29,649 nt of DNA from an uncultured Methanobrevibacter sp. (lineage in GTDB: Archaea; Methanobacteriota; Methanobacteria; Methanobacteriales; Methanobacteriaceae). The DNA is taken from assembly GCA_902782595.1 (NCBI GenBank), contig CACZNW010000057.1, positions 1 through 29,649 of the forward strand, in the 5' to 3' direction. The position numbers and the translations under genes are program-made. The notes below the pieces were generated by a model. The model saw nothing but the letters and a program-made list of their open reading frames with translations, made no database searches and was not told where the DNA came from. Positions 1-8,112 of the stretch are shown piece by piece. How positions within the stretch are numbered: position 1 is the stretch's first letter; each line of letters begins with the position of its first letter.

Positions 1-28
1 AAATTAGGCGATTTAGATTTAAGAAAGA

Positions 29-1222
29 CTATACCCTATAGGGTATACTCAAATTAATCCAAATCCCAGAAGTTTTTGAAAGAGCCTCAAATCCATAGAT
101 GTCGGTTTCAAATGTTTTTGCAACATCCTTTAGAACTTCAGGAATATTGATCTGCTGAGGACATTCCTCTATACACATTTCACATTCTATGCAGTCTGAT
201 GCAATTCCAACCCCTTCAAGTTTTGAATAATTAAGATATGCATTTCCATGAGGAGTCCATTCATCTGTATCTAAAAGTTTATGCTTGTTGTACAAATCAA
301 ACAGTCTTGCGATGTCTATTTCTTCGCTGCAGGAATCAGTGCAGTATCTGCATTTTGTACAGTTTACGGTGATGTTGTTGTTTATGATTTGGGAAACTTC
401 TTCAAGGATTTCATATTCCTCATCATTTAACGGGTCGGCATTTTTGAACTCTTCAATATTATTTTCAAGCTGTTTAAGATTACTTGCACCGGTTAAAACA
501 ACACATACATCATCAAGATTAGCCACAAACCTCATAGCCCATGAAACAACTGACTTATCCGGATTGTATTGTTTCATTAAATTTTCAGCATCTTCGGGAA
601 CATCGGCAAGAAATCCTCCTTTATATGGTTCCATAATCATTGCCGGCTTATCATATTTTCTTGCAACTTCAAGACATTTCCTGGATTCAATGTTTTCATC
701 TTCCCAGTCAAGATAGTTAATCTGAAGTAAAACAAATTCCAGTTCAGGGTGTTCAAACAGTATTTCCTCTAAAAATTCCGAATTTCCATGAGTGGACAGT
801 CCAATATGTTTAATGTATCCTTCTTCCTTTTTTCTTTTAATAAATGAGAACAGGTCCACGTTCTTCCAGGCAGTTTCCGTAAAACCGCTGACGTTGTGAA
901 GCATATAATAGTCAAAATAATCCACACCGCAGTTTTCAAGCTGCTGAGTAAAAATCGGTTCAAGCTGTGATTCTTCAGTGATTACGAATAGAGGCAGCTT
1001 TGTTGCGATTTTAAATGATTCCCTGGGATATCTCTCAACGACACACTTTTTAAATGTCTGCTCGCCCATTCCCTCATGATAAATAAATGCCGTGTCAAAA
1101 TGGTTGAATCCGGCATCCATATATGCGTCAACCATTCTGTTAACTTCTTCATAATCTATTTTTGTAACATCATTTTCATCCAAAAGCGGAAGTCTCATCA
1201 TTCCCATACCCAATTGTACCAT
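29..1222 (-). CDS. Aldo/keto reductase with C-terminal ferredoxin-like domain
   Basis: A cytoplasmic NAD(P)H-type oxidoreductase of the aldo/keto reductase family fused to a bacterial-type 2[4Fe-4S] tail. The AKR tetrad is visible: D43 in HFDTA, Y48 in FIYHEG, K75 in IATKLP and H109 in YMLHN. The tail carries two CxxCxxCxxxC sets (C288/291/294/298 and C344/347/350/354, the second followed by Pro). This architecture is common in anaerobes, and the physiological substrate is unknown. The ATG at 1222 is preceded by GAGGAG at a rather long spacing. The last residues (SIPYRV) are encoded by a perfect palindrome that also contains the TAG stop, so the extreme C-terminus may not be ancestral. It is a single gene, downstream of and on the same strand as the acyltransferase. 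Confidence 0.9.
   Translation of the reverse strand: MVQLGMGMMRLPLLDENDVTKIDYEEVNRMVDAYMDAGFNHFDTAFIYHEGMGEQTFKKCVVERYPRESFKIATKLPLFVITEESQLEPIFTQQLENCGVDYFDYYMLHNVSGFTETAWKNVDLFSFIKRKKEEGYIKHIGLSTHGNSEFLEEILFEHPELEFVLLQINYLDWEDENIESRKCLEVARKYDKPAMIMEPYKGGFLADVPEDAENLMKQYNPDKSVVSWAMRFVANLDDVCVVLTGASNLKQLENNIEEFKNADPLNDEEYEILEEVSQIINNNITVNCTKCRYCTDSCSEEIDIARLFDLYNKHKLLDTDEWTPHGNAYLNYSKLEGVGIASDCIECEMCIEECPQQINIPEVLKDVAKTFETDIYGFEALSKTSGIWINLSIPYRV
30..47. promoter_or_regulatory. 18-base perfect palindrome at the end of the aldo/keto reductase gene
   Basis: TATACCCTATAGGGTATA reads identically on both strands, with 9-base arms and no loop. It covers the last five sense codons and part of the stop codon of the reductase. 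With no loop it is a poor hairpin terminator and looks more like an operator, perhaps for a minus-strand gene to the left of the window. The function is inferred. Confidence 0.35.
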
Positions 1223-1314
1223 AGCAAATACACTCTCCTCTTTATTATAATTTTATTTCACCTTTTACTTAAATCATCGCATTTGTATTAAATATTTGAC
1301 ATCCCCTCTTTCAC

Positions 1315-1336
1315 AGCATAATCCGTCATTTATGCT
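1315..1336 (-). terminator. Possible hairpin after the acyltransferase gene
   Basis: AGCATAA and TTATGCT form 7-base arms around an 8-base loop, overlapping the acyltransferase stop. There is no good T-tract behind it on the minus strand, so this is a weak terminator candidate. Confidence 0.25.
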
Positions 1337-2400
1337 TATTTCACACCACTTCCTATCCTTAAAAAAGGAATCCCTCTCATGACATATATTAGGGCCCAGC
1401 TAATAGCGATGACAATTACTGCAGATAACGGGAAGTAGATAAACAGGTTTTCATAAGCCCATTCATGCATAAATCCGAAATCAAACAGATATTTCACGAT
1501 AATATAGTGTGAGAAATAGATCCCAAAACTGCATGAACTGAATGTTACAATGATTTTTCCAAGAGTCTGTTCCTTTATAGGTTTTATTTTATCTGAAATC
1601 ATTTTAACATCAGCATATTTAAAAGCAATGAATAATCCCATGGTTTGCATTATTACAAATATGTCAAAAAAGTCAACCGGAACAAGACCCAATCCTCCAA
1701 GACCATTATAATAGATTTTTATGAAATGAACAGTAATGCCCACAGCAAACATTGCAATTCCAACTAAAAACATTTTCCGGCCGGAATATTTGAATTTGTG
1801 ATTGTGAATATAAGAACCCATTATAAAGTATCCCAGTACAGGGAAGAAGTTAAAGATTATTCTAAAATCATATTTTATTTGCTGAACGTCAAAAAATCCT
1901 ACTGTGTAGAGCAGAGACAATATAATAGTAATTAAAATAAGATATTTAGTACCAAAATCCCCATATTCCCGAATAAAACTGCTTAAAATCGGAATCAACA
2001 GATAAACCCCTATCAGTGACCATATAAACCAGAATAATGATGACAGGTCATGAGATCCAAATATTACTGCAAAGAAATATTCCGAAGTAGGTTTGCAATG
2101 CCAGATTATAACCCCTAAAATCAGATAAACAACTATCCAGAAGGCAAACGGCAGAACAACACGTTTAAATCTCTTTTCCAGGAAAAGTTTAATATCATGT
2201 TTTCTTTTTAAAAGCAAAGCTCCACTTACCGTGAAAAATAAAGGAACTCCCATACGTGTAAGTGAAAAAACACCCGAACAAACCTGCCAGCTTGCAAAAT
2301 CCTTTGAAAAATAACGTATCAGATGGCCCAAAACTACCAGAATAATCGCTAGAGACCTTACTTCGTCCAGATATAGAATTCGGTTTGGAGAGATTTTCAT
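1336..2400 (-). CDS. Membrane acyltransferase, acyltransferase-3 family (OafA/WecH-like)
   Basis: A polytopic membrane protein of 354 residues, the usual length for a stand-alone acyltransferase-3 domain. The N-terminus has the family pattern of LDEVRSLAIILVVLGH, with the proposed catalytic His at residue 26, followed by a basic stretch (KRFKRVVLPF) before the next membrane segment. About ten hydrophobic helices alternate to the C-terminus. Members O-acylate sugars of surface polysaccharides, lipids or cell-wall polymers using acyl-CoA across the membrane. In a methanogen of this type the likely target is an exopolysaccharide or pseudomurein-associated glycan, which is inferred. It is divergent from the DNA glycosylase gene with only 40 bases between the starts. 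Confidence 0.85.
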   Translation of the reverse strand: MKISPNRILYLDEVRSLAIILVVLGHLIRYFSKDFASWQVCSGVFSLTRMGVPLFFTVSGALLLKRKHDIKLFLEKRFKRVVLPFAFWIVVYLILGVIIWHCKPTSEYFFAVIFGSHDLSSLFWFIWSLIGVYLLIPILSSFIREYGDFGTKYLILITIILSLLYTVGFFDVQQIKYDFRIIFNFFPVLGYFIMGSYIHNHKFKYSGRKMFLVGIAMFAVGITVHFIKIYYNGLGGLGLVPVDFFDIFVIMQTMGLFIAFKYADVKMISDKIKPIKEQTLGKIIVTFSSCSFGIYFSHYIIVKYLFDFGFMHEWAYENLFIYFPLSAVIVIAISWALIYVMRGIPFLRIGSGVK

Positions 2401-2440
2401 TGCATAATATATTTAAAGGAAGTTTATAATAAGTATTTTT

Positions 2441-2977
2441 ATGAGTGAAAATCGATGCACATGGGCGGGAAATGAAGAAATCTATATAAAATACCATGAT
2501 GAAGAGTGGGGCGTTCCAAGCCATGACGACAGAGACCTGTTTGAAATGATTGTTTTGGAGTCTTTTCAGGCGGGACTGTCCTGGATTACGATTTTAAAAA
2601 AACGTGAAAATTTCAGAAAAGCCTTTGATGACTTTGACGTTGAAAAAGTAGCCGGTTATGATGAAAACAAAGTTAGTGAACTTTTAGATGATTCAGGCAT
2701 TATTCGCCATAAGGGAAAAATCAGCTCCGCAATAAACAATGCCCGAGTTTTCCTTGAAATTCAAAAAGAGTTCGGAAGTTTTGATACCTATATTTGGGGA
2801 TTTACCAATGGTGAAATAATAAAAGCCGAATATCTAACCGAATCTGACTTATCCAAAACTATTTCAAAGGATTTGAAAAAACGAGGCATGAAATTTGTCG
2901 GCCCGACAATAATTTACTCATATCTGGAGTCAATCGGAATTATAGACAATCATCAAAAAGAGTGTTTTAAATTTTGA
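2441..2977 (+). CDS. tag: DNA-3-methyladenine glycosylase I
   Basis: Base-excision repair enzyme removing 3-methyladenine from DNA. The 178 residues align by eye along the whole E. coli Tag family: CTWAG near the start, YHDEEWGVP, LFEMIVLES, QAGLSWITILKKRENF, GIIRHKGKI and LKKRGMKFVGPT. The zinc-snap ligands of the family are all present (C6, H19, H171 and C175, the last pair in NHQKEC), as is the base-pocket Glu at 40. The start is the first ATG, without a strong ribosome binding site in the 40-base gap to the divergent acyltransferase gene, so a very short leader is likely. Its stop lies 3 bases before the end of the convergent modC. Confidence 0.96.
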   Translation: MSENRCTWAGNEEIYIKYHDEEWGVPSHDDRDLFEMIVLESFQAGLSWITILKKRENFRKAFDDFDVEKVAGYDENKVSELLDDSGIIRHKGKISSAINNARVFLEIQKEFGSFDTYIWGFTNGEIIKAEYLTESDLSKTISKDLKKRGMKFVGPTIIYSYLESIGIIDNHQKECFKF

Positions 2978-2980
2978 AAT

Positions 2981-4018
2981 CTATTTTTCCAGAAGAATTA
3001 TATTTTTAGGATTGACTTTGAGATACTCTGGAATCACCAGTTCATGATCATGGATTTCCTTATCACATTTCCACCATAAACCGTTTGCCAGTGATACATC
3101 CCATTCAAATGGCCTTTCAAGTTTTTCTGAGTTTAATGTATCGAATGAATTGACATCACCTTTATCAGCGGGATAAAAATCATGTGCCCTTATGCCTATG
3201 TGAGTAATGTTTGACTGAACTTTTTCGGATACCTCGAATGTAATTCCCCATTCCAAGGATTTAACATGAAAATCATCAATGATTTCTATTCTGGATATAT
3301 TTTTACAGCCGGTAAGTCTTGCGACCTGAACTTTTTTGGGATTTGCAAACAATTCATAGGTGTCTCCTTTCGCTATGATTTTGCCTTCATCAAGTATCAG
3401 CATTTCATCACAGAACTGAAATGCCTCATCACGGTCATGAGTAACCAGAATAGAAAATCCGTCAAAATCATTCAGCAAATTAACAAGTTCAATACGTAAC
3501 TGTTCTTTTAAAAAAGCATCCAGAGCGCTGAATGGTTCATCCAGTAAAATAACATCAGGACCATAAGCCAGTATACGGGCTAAGGCTACTCTTTGCTGTT
3601 GGCCTCCGGACAGTTGTCTGGGATATCTTTTTTCCAGACCTTCCAGGTGAAAGCGCTTAATCATTTCAGCCACTCTTTTTTCATCGTGATTTTTAGCCAG
3701 CCCTATAGCGACATTTTCTTCAACGGTCATGTTTGGAAACAATGCATAATTCTGAAACAGGTAACCTACATTTCTTTTTTGTGGTTTTAGATTAATTTTA
3801 TTATTTGAATCAAAATAAATATTTTCTTCATCTATGGTTAAACTTACTATGCCCCTATCCGGAGTTTCAATACCTGCAATTGATTTCAATGTCATACTTT
3901 TACCGCAGCCGGAGGGACCCAGAATACCCAAACACCCTTTTTTCAATTCAAAATCAACTTCCAAGTCAAACTCTTTAAGTTTCTTTTGGATGTTTACTTT
4001 TAATGATTTGTTAGTCAT
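2981..4018 (-). CDS. modC: Molybdate/tungstate ABC transporter ATP-binding protein
   Basis: Cytoplasmic ATPase that powers oxyanion import through ModB. Walker A GPSGCGKS is at 34-41, the Q-loop Gln at 89 (FQN), signature LSGGQ at 136-140, Walker B VILLDEP at 156-162 and switch His at 194 (THD). Residues from about 235 form a C-terminal regulatory region of TOBE type, as in ModC and related importers, though its sequence is poorly conserved. The gene is last in the modA-mop-modB-modC operon, with 9 bases between modB stop and its ATG and GGGAG upstream. WtpC/tungstate use cannot be told from ModC by sequence alone. Methanogens need Mo or W for formylmethanofuran dehydrogenase and formate dehydrogenase. 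Confidence 0.93.
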   Translation of the reverse strand: MTNKSLKVNIQKKLKEFDLEVDFELKKGCLGILGPSGCGKSMTLKSIAGIETPDRGIVSLTIDEENIYFDSNNKINLKPQKRNVGYLFQNYALFPNMTVEENVAIGLAKNHDEKRVAEMIKRFHLEGLEKRYPRQLSGGQQQRVALARILAYGPDVILLDEPFSALDAFLKEQLRIELVNLLNDFDGFSILVTHDRDEAFQFCDEMLILDEGKIIAKGDTYELFANPKKVQVARLTGCKNISRIEIIDDFHVKSLEWGITFEVSEKVQSNITHIGIRAHDFYPADKGDVNSFDTLNSEKLERPFEWDVSLANGLWWKCDKEIHDHELVIPEYLKVNPKNIILLEK

Positions 4019-4027
4019 ATAATCTCC

Positions 4028-4702
4028 CTATTTCCATTGTTTATCCTTTCGTATGGACAGATAATCCATGATAAAAATAGCGATGAATGCTATAAAAATA
4101 ATGACGATTACATAATTGAAAGCCTCTGCCATATTTCCGGCAGCAACTTCCGAATAGACCGCCAATGGAAGCGTTCTGGTTTGCCCGGCAATATTACCTG
4201 CAAGCATAGCTGTAGCACCGAATTCCCCTAAACCACGGGCATAAGCAAGAATTCCACCGCTGATAACTCCCGGCAATGAATTTGCAAATAAAACCTTCCA
4301 GAAAATTTTCCACTCAGACATTCCCAATGTACGTCCGGCATCCAGCAGGTTAGAATCAACCTGTTCAAATGCTCCGCGAGTGGACCGATACATTAAAGGA
4401 AAAGACATGACAACAGCCGCAATGACCGTTGCCGGCCATGAGAAAGCTATTTTATAAGCAAAAAAATCTATGAAAAACTTACCTATAACTCCCCTAACAC
4501 CGAAAATATACAGTAAAAAGAATCCCACAACAGTAGGAGGCAGTACAAGAGGAAGTGTGAAAACTCCATCAAGCAGAATTTTTATCGGTTCATTTTTCAT
4601 CTTAACGATAGCCCAAGCAGCAAACAACCCTAAAAAAAAGGTTATAAAAATTGATAAACTTGCAGTTTTCATTGAAATGAAAATAGTAGACCAATCCATC
4701 AT
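4028..4702 (-). CDS. modB: Molybdate/tungstate ABC transporter permease
   Basis: Inner-membrane channel subunit of the oxyanion importer, 224 residues, matching ModB length. The start motif (DWSTIFISMKTASLSIFITF) and the PLVLPPTVVGFFLLYIFG block are typical, and the EAA loop that docks on ModC is DAGRTLGMSEWKIFWKV followed by LPGVISGGILAYARGLGEFGA. About five to six membrane helices are present. Two ATGs open the frame, and either could be used. It is separated from mop by 107 bases, unusually large for this operon. That gap holds a hairpin plus T-tract and a sequence resembling one found upstream of modA, so modBC may be expressed at a different level from modA-mop. Confidence 0.94.
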   Translation of the reverse strand: MMDWSTIFISMKTASLSIFITFFLGLFAAWAIVKMKNEPIKILLDGVFTLPLVLPPTVVGFFLLYIFGVRGVIGKFFIDFFAYKIAFSWPATVIAAVVMSFPLMYRSTRGAFEQVDSNLLDAGRTLGMSEWKIFWKVLFANSLPGVISGGILAYARGLGEFGATAMLAGNIAGQTRTLPLAVYSEVAAGNMAEAFNYVIVIIFIAFIAIFIMDYLSIRKDKQWK

Positions 4703-4749
4703 GTCAGCATATCCTTATAATTCTTGTTAATTTTATGTCTTTCCAAGAC

Positions 4750-4769
4750 ATATATAATTTTTCATATCG
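4750..4769. promoter_or_regulatory. Candidate metal-oxyanion operator upstream of modB
   Basis: ATATATAATTTTTCATATCG lies 48 bases before the modB start. A near copy (ATATATAAATATTTTCATATCG) lies at 6083-6104 upstream of modA. They share ATATATAA and TTTTCATATCG and differ by two bases of length in the middle. A ModE-like or other oxyanion-responsive repressor site is inferred. The AT-richness makes chance similarity possible. Confidence 0.35.
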
Positions 4770-4771
4770 TG

Positions 4772-4802
4772 AAAAAAAGGTAATGGTGGGAGTATTGCCC
4801 AC
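4772..4802 (-). terminator. Hairpin plus T-tract between mop and modB
   Basis: On the minus strand GTGGG and CCCAC (4798-4802 and 4786-4790) pair around a 7-base loop. A run of seven Ts follows 7 bases later. It sits within the operon after the molbindin stop, so it may act as a partial terminator that lowers modBC relative to modA-mop, or as an RNA-processing site. Confidence 0.45.
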
Positions 4803-4809
4803 ACACTTT

Positions 4810-5016
4810 TTATTTGCCAATAATTACTTCAGTTGATTTGATAATGGCACATACATCGTCACCTTCAGTTAAACCTAATTTTTCAGCAGATTCTTTTGTA
4901 ATGACTGCTGTAATAACATTAGGTTCTGTAATTTCAATTTTGATATTGGCCATTACAGCACCAAGTTCAACATTGGTAATTTTACCGTTCAATTTGTTTC
5001 TTGCACTTATTTCCAT
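4810..5016 (-). CDS. Molbindin (stand-alone TOBE/Mop domain protein)
   Basis: A 68-residue cytoplasmic oxyanion-binding protein. The sequence follows the Mop/TOBE pattern: SARNKLNGKITNVELGAVMA, then NIKIEI, an ITAVITKESAEKLGL helix and GDDVCAIIKSTEVIIGK. Molbindins assemble into hexamers or trimers that bind molybdate or tungstate between subunits, so they buffer or sense these ions. A very strong ribosome binding site (AAAGGAGG) precedes the ATG. It lies 15 bases after modA and is translated before modBC, so it is part of the uptake operon and probably stores imported oxyanion. An AbrB-like transcription factor was considered, but the TOBE pattern fits better. Confidence 0.88.
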   Translation of the reverse strand: MEISARNKLNGKITNVELGAVMANIKIEITEPNVITAVITKESAEKLGLTEGDDVCAIIKSTEVIIGK

Positions 5017-5031
5017 TTGCAGACCTCCTTT

Positions 5032-5856
5032 TTATTCATGTAGAGTGAAACCATACTCTACAAATACATCTTTGGCTTCTTTGGTTTGCAAGAAGTCCAT
5101 AAATGCTTTTGTAGCACTTGAATCTGTTGAGTTTTTAAGTGCAGCTACAGGATAGATGACTGGAGTTTTTAATGCATCTTCCGGAGCTTCGCAGACTACT
5201 TTAACATCATCGGTTGATTTAGCATCAGTAGCATATACGATACCGCATTCAGCAGAGCCCTGAGCAACCTGGTTTAATACGGCAGTTACATCAGTTCCTA
5301 AAGATAATTTGGATTCAACATCGTCCCAAATACCAGTATTGTTTAATGCTTCTTTAGCATATTGTCCTGCAGGTACAGATTCAGGATCACCGATTGCAAT
5401 GTTTCCGTCCACATTTTTCAAATCTTCGAATGAAGAGATATTGGCAGTTGAGTCTTTAGGTACAATTAAAACAACTTTGTTTTCTAAAAATTGAAGATTA
5501 GTATTATTATCAACTAAACCTTCTTCAGCAAGAGCATTCATCTGTTTATTGGCCGCAGACATGAATACATCTGCTTTTAAACCGTTTTCAATTTGAGTCT
5601 GCAAATCTCCGCTTGAAGCATATGTAGGTGTGACTTTTACACCAGGATATTTCTGTTCAAACATTGGGATTAATTTTTCGTCATAAACGTTTTTTAAACT
5701 GGCAGCGGCTGCCAGATTAACTTCCTGTCCGTTTAAATCAGTGCTGGTATTGTCACCGCCTAAAAAGTCAAACCATCCGGCAGAACATGAACCTACACTA
5801 ACAATAGCTATTATTGCAATAATAGCAATAATCAATAATTTTTTCATAGATTTCAT
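5032..5856 (-). CDS. modA: Molybdate/tungstate-binding protein (bacterial ModA type)
   Basis: Extracytoplasmic solute-binding protein of the ABC importer. An N-terminal signal (KKLLIIAIIAIIAIVSVG) ends in a lipobox-like V-G-S-C with Cys 24, so it is probably lipid-anchored outside the membrane. The mature part starts VNLAAAASLKNVYDE and continues with ASSGDLQTQIENGLKADVF, GDPESVPAGQYAKEAL and GIVYATDA, all hallmarks of ModA. This is the bacterial-type protein rather than the archaeal WtpA. The first ATG has AAGGAG at good spacing and is preferred to the one at codon 4. It is first in a four-gene operon, preceded by a 455-base non-coding leader with several dyads. The ligand could be tungstate, since the family binds both. 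Confidence 0.94.
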   Translation of the reverse strand: MKSMKKLLIIAIIAIIAIVSVGSCSAGWFDFLGGDNTSTDLNGQEVNLAAAASLKNVYDEKLIPMFEQKYPGVKVTPTYASSGDLQTQIENGLKADVFMSAANKQMNALAEEGLVDNNTNLQFLENKVVLIVPKDSTANISSFEDLKNVDGNIAIGDPESVPAGQYAKEALNNTGIWDDVESKLSLGTDVTAVLNQVAQGSAECGIVYATDAKSTDDVKVVCEAPEDALKTPVIYPVAALKNSTDSSATKAFMDFLQTKEAKDVFVEYGFTLHE

Positions 5857-6311
5857 AGTTTTTCTCCTTATTTTAAATTAATATGTTTTAAAACCCATCA
5901 ATCTTAAAATGCACCAAAATACAGACTATATCATCGCTTAAAGCAAATAAACTGCATTTGAATATTTCAATCAAAAATACATTGCATTGAATGATTTTTA
6001 ATTTTAAATATTTTCCCCTTTGTTTCCTAATCTAAATTATAATTTAATTATATGATTAGGAATTATTATTTTAATTCCTCTGATATATAAATATTTTCAT
6101 ATCGGATTAAACAATGCAGAATGAGTTTGAAGATATTATCTGAAAGTTGACTTGTAATTTACTACAAATAAAATGCAAAAGATTTTAAATTATCATATAA
6201 TCGTTATTTGAATACTCATTTAATTATCTAAATCGTATAAACATTAATATATGAATTAAGATTCATATTAAAAAAAAAATCCATCATTTTTAAATACTCA
6301 AATACTGGTTT
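5857..6311. promoter_or_regulatory. Long AT-rich upstream region of the mod operon with dyad array
   Basis: No open frame is convincing in these 455 bases between the MFS stop and modA. Visible structure on the plus strand: TTCCTAATC (6024-6032) and GATTAGGAA (6054-6062), a perfect 9-base inverted pair with arm centres about 30 bases apart; GGAATTA and TAATTCC (6059-6065 and 6072-6078) directly beside it; then the motif at 6083-6104 that resembles one upstream of modB. Together these look like an operator cluster some 170-250 bases upstream of modA. The rest is poly-A/T-rich spacer. Confidence 0.4.
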
Positions 6312-7481
6312 CTACTTCCTTAATGAATATAAACATATTGGTAAAGCAAACAATGTTATTACTGATGAAATTAAATACATTGGTGCATATCCAGTACTTA
6401 CAGATACAAAACAACCCAATAATGCAGGTCCAAAACCTATTGTCGCATCGCAGAAGATGAAAAATGTTGACAGTGCATAAGAACGGCGATGTTCCGGAGT
6501 ATTTCTCGTAATGATTGCAGTGCATGCTGAGTTTAAAGTGCCGAATCCCAGTGCAGCACATATTGCACAAATTATAACAGTCACATTTGAAGGCATAACA
6601 GCAATTAGAAACAGTCCGATTGACTGGGCAACTATACCAACAACACAAACAATCTTATCCCCGCCATTATCCTGAATTCTACCGGCCAGAGGTCTTGTTA
6701 GAACCAGACAAATTGAGTATATGATAAAAAACCATGAAAATACAGCTGTTAAATTAACTTCAACTGCATACAGTCTGTAAAATGACAATATCGATACATA
6801 ACCCAGACTTGTAAGGGCTGTGAAAAATGAAACCGGAACCGCACCGAATTCTATTACCTTTTGCAAACCCGAATAATTCCTGTCATCCGATGTTTTCTGT
6901 TTTGTATCATACCTGTCAATGTCAAGTGACATCATGAATACAAATGCCAGTGCTGAAAAGACAGCTGCTGCTGTAAAACATCCTGCAGACCCGAAAGAAT
7001 CATATAAAAATCCTCCGATGAACGGTCCAAGACCCACAGCTATTGTGGTTCCAAGCATGAAGTATCCGAATGCTTCCGAAAAGCGTTTTTCAGGTAAAAT
7101 TGCTGTTGCCACCGTTACGATTGCATTGGCCGATGCTCCAAATCCAATTCCGTGGATAAATCTGACGATAATCAGTAAAGTAACATTGTCAACGATAAAA
7201 TACAGGAGACATGCGAGAAAATGTATGCTCATAAATACCAATGCTATTTTTCTCCAGCCAATCCTCCCAAGTGCATCACCGGAGTATATTCTTGAACACA
7301 ACCCCCCAAAAACATATATCCCCGAAACCAATCCTGCAATTGTTGCAGTTGACCCCATTGTGGTTGCATATTCTGTTACCGTTGACATTAATGCATACAT
7401 TACAAGTGCGGTAAAAAGCAAAGCCCCAAATATCAGGAAAAATGATTTTGTAAATATTTTTTCAGAATCGTTAACTGTCAT
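6312..7481 (-). CDS. Major facilitator superfamily transporter
   Basis: A 389-residue membrane protein with two six-helix halves joined by a charged loop around residue 195 (DIDRYDTKQKTSDDRNYSG). The first half has the MFS loop-2/3 signature region (GDALGRIGWRKIAL) and a motif in helix 4 (RFIHGIGFGASANAI), and helix 5 shows a GLGPFIGGFLYD pattern typical of drug/proton antiporters and sugar-efflux proteins. This suggests proton-driven export, but the substrate is unknown. The ATG at 7481 has no clear ribosome binding site, so translation from a short or leaderless transcript is possible. It is a single gene, downstream of the YhgE-like remnant and its terminator. Confidence 0.88.
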   Translation of the reverse strand: MTVNDSEKIFTKSFFLIFGALLFTALVMYALMSTVTEYATTMGSTATIAGLVSGIYVFGGLCSRIYSGDALGRIGWRKIALVFMSIHFLACLLYFIVDNVTLLIIVRFIHGIGFGASANAIVTVATAILPEKRFSEAFGYFMLGTTIAVGLGPFIGGFLYDSFGSAGCFTAAAVFSALAFVFMMSLDIDRYDTKQKTSDDRNYSGLQKVIEFGAVPVSFFTALTSLGYVSILSFYRLYAVEVNLTAVFSWFFIIYSICLVLTRPLAGRIQDNGGDKIVCVVGIVAQSIGLFLIAVMPSNVTVIICAICAALGFGTLNSACTAIITRNTPEHRRSYALSTFFIFCDATIGFGPALLGCFVSVSTGYAPMYLISSVITLFALPICLYSLRK

Positions 7482-7523
7482 TAAATATTACTTTGTTCAA
7501 ATATGTTTAAAAAAAATATCATC

Positions 7524-7560
7524 AAAAAAAAGATAATAGAAGTTAAATAATTAACTTCTA
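7524..7560 (-). terminator. Strong terminator of the YhgE-like remnant
   Basis: TAGAAGTTAA and TTAACTTCTA (7537-7546 and 7551-7560) are perfect 10-base arms around a 4-base loop, overlapping the stop of the YhgE-like frame. On the minus strand a run of eight Ts follows (7524-7531). The intact terminator suggests that the gene was once properly transcribed. Confidence 0.75.
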
Positions 7561-8109
7561 AAAAAGTCCGCTGTCTTCCATACGCTCTTCCAAGTAATGT
7601 GCTGGCTTATCTGCTTTTTCCTTAATAATCAGCATGACGATTTCTGTAGCAGTAACCATTACTAAAAGTATAATTAATGCCGGCAGGTAATTGGACCAGA
7701 TTAAACCCCACTGGGCTTCACGCACCAGCGTGATTGCATATGTCATTGGAATGAATGGATTTGCAACATTGAACAGCTGCGACATAATTTCAACCAGGTA
7801 TATGCCCCCGGTTCCGGAAATTTGAATTACCAAAAGCACAATAGCAATTGCTTTTCCAACATCTCCCAACGCGGAAACAAACGAGTATATGAATACCATA
7901 AATACTTCAGATACCAAAATTACCGACAGGATGAATAATGGAATATTGTCAATATAGATACCTAAGATAAATGATCATAGTATTGTGACTATTGACTGGA
8001 ACAATTCCATGAATAAAAATACTGCCCAAGCCATAAGCTGCATTTTTGAAGCAAATAAATCATCAGCCGGAAGGGACATATATGGTGGAACTGCATCCAA
8101 ATGTATTTT
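7558..8109 (-). pseudogene. Truncated YhgE/Pip-like membrane protein (C-terminal remnant)
   Basis: The intact part (7558-7917 from a TTG) gives 119 residues with GDVGKAIAIVLLVIQISGTGG, NPFIPMTYAITLVREAQWG and two further membrane helices. This matches the C-terminal end of the YhgE/Pip family (ABC-2-like membrane proteins, usually over 700 residues). The same frame continues upstream to about 8109 through membrane-type sequence (LMAWAVFLFMELFQSIVTI, then FILGIYIDNIPLFILSVIL), broken by one TGA at 7975-7977. Homology stops near 8110, where an adhesin tail begins on the other strand. The first several hundred codons are missing, so this is a deletion remnant. Family members mediate export or phage/surface traits in bacteria; here the ancestral role is unknown. 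Confidence 0.8.
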
Positions 8110-8112
8110 TAA

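Noticed and set aside
4810..5016. Antitoxin/AbrB-like reading of the 68-residue protein
   Set aside because: The sequence fits the TOBE/Mop pattern and the gene lies inside the mod operon with no toxin next to it.
6919..7536. Plus-strand open frame of 205 codons opposite the MFS gene
   Set aside because: It is antisense to a convincing membrane transporter, with no ribosome binding site and composition typical of a reverse reading of hydrophobic codons.
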